Below, in pieces: positions 6,364-7,375 of a stretch of 7,375 nt of DNA. The number at the start of each line of letters is the position of its first letter. Position 1 is the stretch's first letter. The notes under the pieces were generated by a model. It searched no databases, was not told the DNA's origin, and was given only the letters and a program-made list of their open reading frames with translations. The DNA is from Gammaproteobacteria bacterium (GTDB lineage: Bacteria; Pseudomonadota; Gammaproteobacteria; GRL18), in contig JALTKC010000074.1 of the NCBI GenBank assembly GCA_027076245.1, positions 1-7,375 on the forward strand. The letters are read 5' to 3'. A program made the translations under genes and the position numbers.

Positions 6364-6592
6364 ATTTTTTGCCAGTATGCGGGATCTGATGGGTGATGAC
6401 AGGGAACTGGATGTTCATACACTCCAGCAGCATAATATTAAAACTGTTGATGATATCTGGGTCTTTTGCGCGGAAGGCAAAGCACGTCCGGCCAATGTTC
6501 TGGTGGCCGTTAATATGGACTATGTTGACGGTGCAACCACAGTAAAAGACGGTGATGAAGTGGCCTTTTTTCCACCGGTTACCGGAGGTTAA
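6347..6592 (+). CDS. moaD: Molybdopterin synthase small (sulfur carrier) subunit MoaD
   Basis: MoaD is the ubiquitin-fold sulfur carrier of molybdopterin synthase. Its C-terminal glycine is adenylylated by MoeB and turned into a thiocarboxylate that donates sulfur to cyclic pyranopterin monophosphate. The 81-residue product has the standard ITVKFFASMRDLMG start (3-16), the VNMDYVDGATTVKDGDEVAFFPPV core (55-78) and the essential terminal Gly80-Gly81. The start is a GTG at 6347, and no ATG or TTG in frame lies just upstream. TAAG at 6339-6342 and GAGG at 6329-6332 are the only possible ribosome binding sites, neither ideal. The stop is followed after two bases by moaE, so the two subunits are cotranscribed and probably made in balanced amounts. 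Confidence 0.95.
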   Translation: MGITVKFFASMRDLMGDDRELDVHTLQQHNIKTVDDIWVFCAEGKARPANVLVAVNMDYVDGATTVKDGDEVAFFPPVTGG

Positions 6593-6594
6593 AA

Positions 6595-7038
6595 ATGAGT
6601 GTACTTATTCTCCCTGAAGCCTTTAATCCCTGGCAGTTAGTTGAAGATTATCAGCAGAAAATGCCTGAACTGGACGGCAAGTACGGTGCAACGGCTGTTT
6701 TTGTGGGCACTATGCGTGATTTTAATGAAGGGGACAATGTTTCACAGATGTTTCTGGAACACTACCCCGGCATGACCGAAAAACACCTGGAAAAAATCTG
6801 CACCCAGGCCACCACTGACTACGGCTTACTGAAATCCCTGGTCGTACACCGAGTAGGCGAAATAAACCCCAACGACCCCATCGTACTGGTCGCCGTCTGG
6901 ACCGCCCACCGCAAACAGGCCTTTGAAGCATGCCGTGAAATCATGGAAGACCTCAAATCCAAAGCCCCCTTCTGGAAAAAAGAACACCTAAACACCGGAA
7001 AAAACCGCTGGGTAGAAAAAAACACCAAAGGCTACTAA
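6595..7038 (+). CDS. moaE: Molybdopterin synthase catalytic (large) subunit MoaE
   Basis: MoaE forms a heterotetramer with MoaD and inserts two sulfurs into cyclic pyranopterin monophosphate to make molybdopterin. The 147-residue protein (E. coli 150) carries GATAVFVGTMRDFNEGDNV (31-49), LEHYPGMTEKHL (54-65), VHRVGEI (84-90), WTAHRKQAFEACREIMEDLK (102-121) and KAPFWKKE (123-130). Lys121 and Lys128 correspond to the catalytic pair Lys119 and Lys126 of E. coli, with the same spacing of seven, and His105-Arg106 match the conserved HR. The ribosome binding site GGAGG (6584-6588) lies inside the final two glycine codons of moaD. The C-terminus ends in GY rather than the longer tail of some relatives. 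The gene is followed at once by heptamer array D, without a visible terminator. Confidence 0.97.
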   Translation: MSVLILPEAFNPWQLVEDYQQKMPELDGKYGATAVFVGTMRDFNEGDNVSQMFLEHYPGMTEKHLEKICTQATTDYGLLKSLVVHRVGEINPNDPIVLVAVWTAHRKQAFEACREIMEDLKSKAPFWKKEHLNTGKNRWVEKNTKGY

Positions 7039-7045
7039 GCTCTTT

Positions 7046-7073
7046 CTCAACGCTCAACGCTCAACGCTCAACG
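7046..7073 (+). repeat. Heptamer tandem array D: 4 x CTCAACG
   Basis: Four exact units of a one-base variant of the family (GCTCAAC where the other arrays have GCTGAAC). It sits in the 35-bp gap between the moaE stop and the TAG stop of the convergent minus-strand gene (7074-7076), and ends exactly at that stop codon. Confidence 0.93.
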
Positions 7074-7375
7074 CTAAAGATACTGCCTCCACGACTCCGG
7101 CCGCTGATCCCGACAGTCACAAAGTTTTTTCTTCCGAGTAGGCAAATAAACCACATCACTTTTATGTTTATTATGTACTTCCTCAATCTGGCGTTCCTGC
7201 TTGCTATTTTCGCGGGAAGCTTCCTCACAATAAAAAACAATACTGCGTCTTATTTTGGCCAGAACCGAGTTGTCCAGGTGAAAGCCCTCATTTTGCAGAA
7301 TGTGTTCAATTTCAGCCAGAGTAATCCGGTTTAAGTCGTAGGCAATTTTTATACACTGATTATTCAGAGCATGGG
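7074..7375 (-). CDS. C-terminal part of an unrecognised small protein
   Basis: An open frame of 99 codons enters from the right edge and ends with TAG at 7076-7074; the start is outside the window. The first part (residues 6-30 of the fragment: QCIKIAYDLNRITLAEIEHILQ and on) has a strand followed by an amphipathic helix. This resembles the second half of a ferredoxin-like heavy-metal-associated or ACT-type fold, but the CxxC metal motif of HMA domains is not in the visible part. Residues 37-75 are a long charged helix, and the tail is basic with two close cysteines (KKKLCDCRDQRP, 81-92) and ends in ESWRQYL. I do not recognise the family. The frame uses codons like its neighbours and is intact as far as seen, so it is likely a real gene. 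Confidence 0.7.
   Translation of the reverse strand, partial: HALNNQCIKIAYDLNRITLAEIEHILQNEGFHLDNSVLAKIRRSIVFYCEEASRENSKQERQIEEVHNKHKSDVVYLPTRKKKLCDCRDQRPESWRQYL

Overview
The window looks like chromosomal DNA of a moderate-GC gammaproteobacterium. The ThiC, MoaC, MoaD and MoaE proteins are close in length and motifs to those of Escherichia coli, a DUF2333 membrane protein (a family I associate with gammaproteobacteria) sits beside thiC, and a TPP riboswitch precedes thiC. I cannot name the genus. No phage, transposase or CRISPR genes are visible.

Layout, left to right. Positions 1-1254 (minus) hold the N-terminal 418 codons of a membrane-anchored sensor with a GGDEF (diguanylate cyclase) domain that runs off the left edge. 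Divergent from it is a thiamine unit: a TPP riboswitch (about 1458-1550) and thiC (1653-3542). Next come a short inverted heptamer array, a good sigma70-type promoter, a 17-copy heptamer array lying in the predicted leader, and a DUF2333 gene (3803-4894). A 10-copy array fills the gap between that gene and a convergent two-gene unit on the minus strand: moaC (5973-5494), overlapping by ATGA an unrecognised 163-residue gene (5497-5006). A 373-bp AT-rich divergent spacer separates moaC from moaD-moaE (6347-7038, plus). A 4-copy array then abuts the stop codon of a partial minus-strand gene that enters from the right edge.

Functionally there are two cofactor blocks. thiC makes the pyrimidine half of thiamine under TPP control. 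moaC makes cyclic pyranopterin monophosphate, and MoaD/MoaE convert it to molybdopterin. moaA is not in the window.

The most unusual non-coding features are two. First, the moaC/moaD spacer contains a 33-position inverted repeat closing a multi-hairpin region. All five of its transition mismatches become G.U pairs if the minus strand is transcribed, which points to a structured moaC leader RNA. A second nested inverted repeat lies closer to moaC. Second, a dispersed family of 7-bp tandem repeats (GCTGAAC and variants) occurs at four intergenic sites in about 3.5 kb. Three of the four begin exactly at a TAG, and two of those TAGs are real stop codons.
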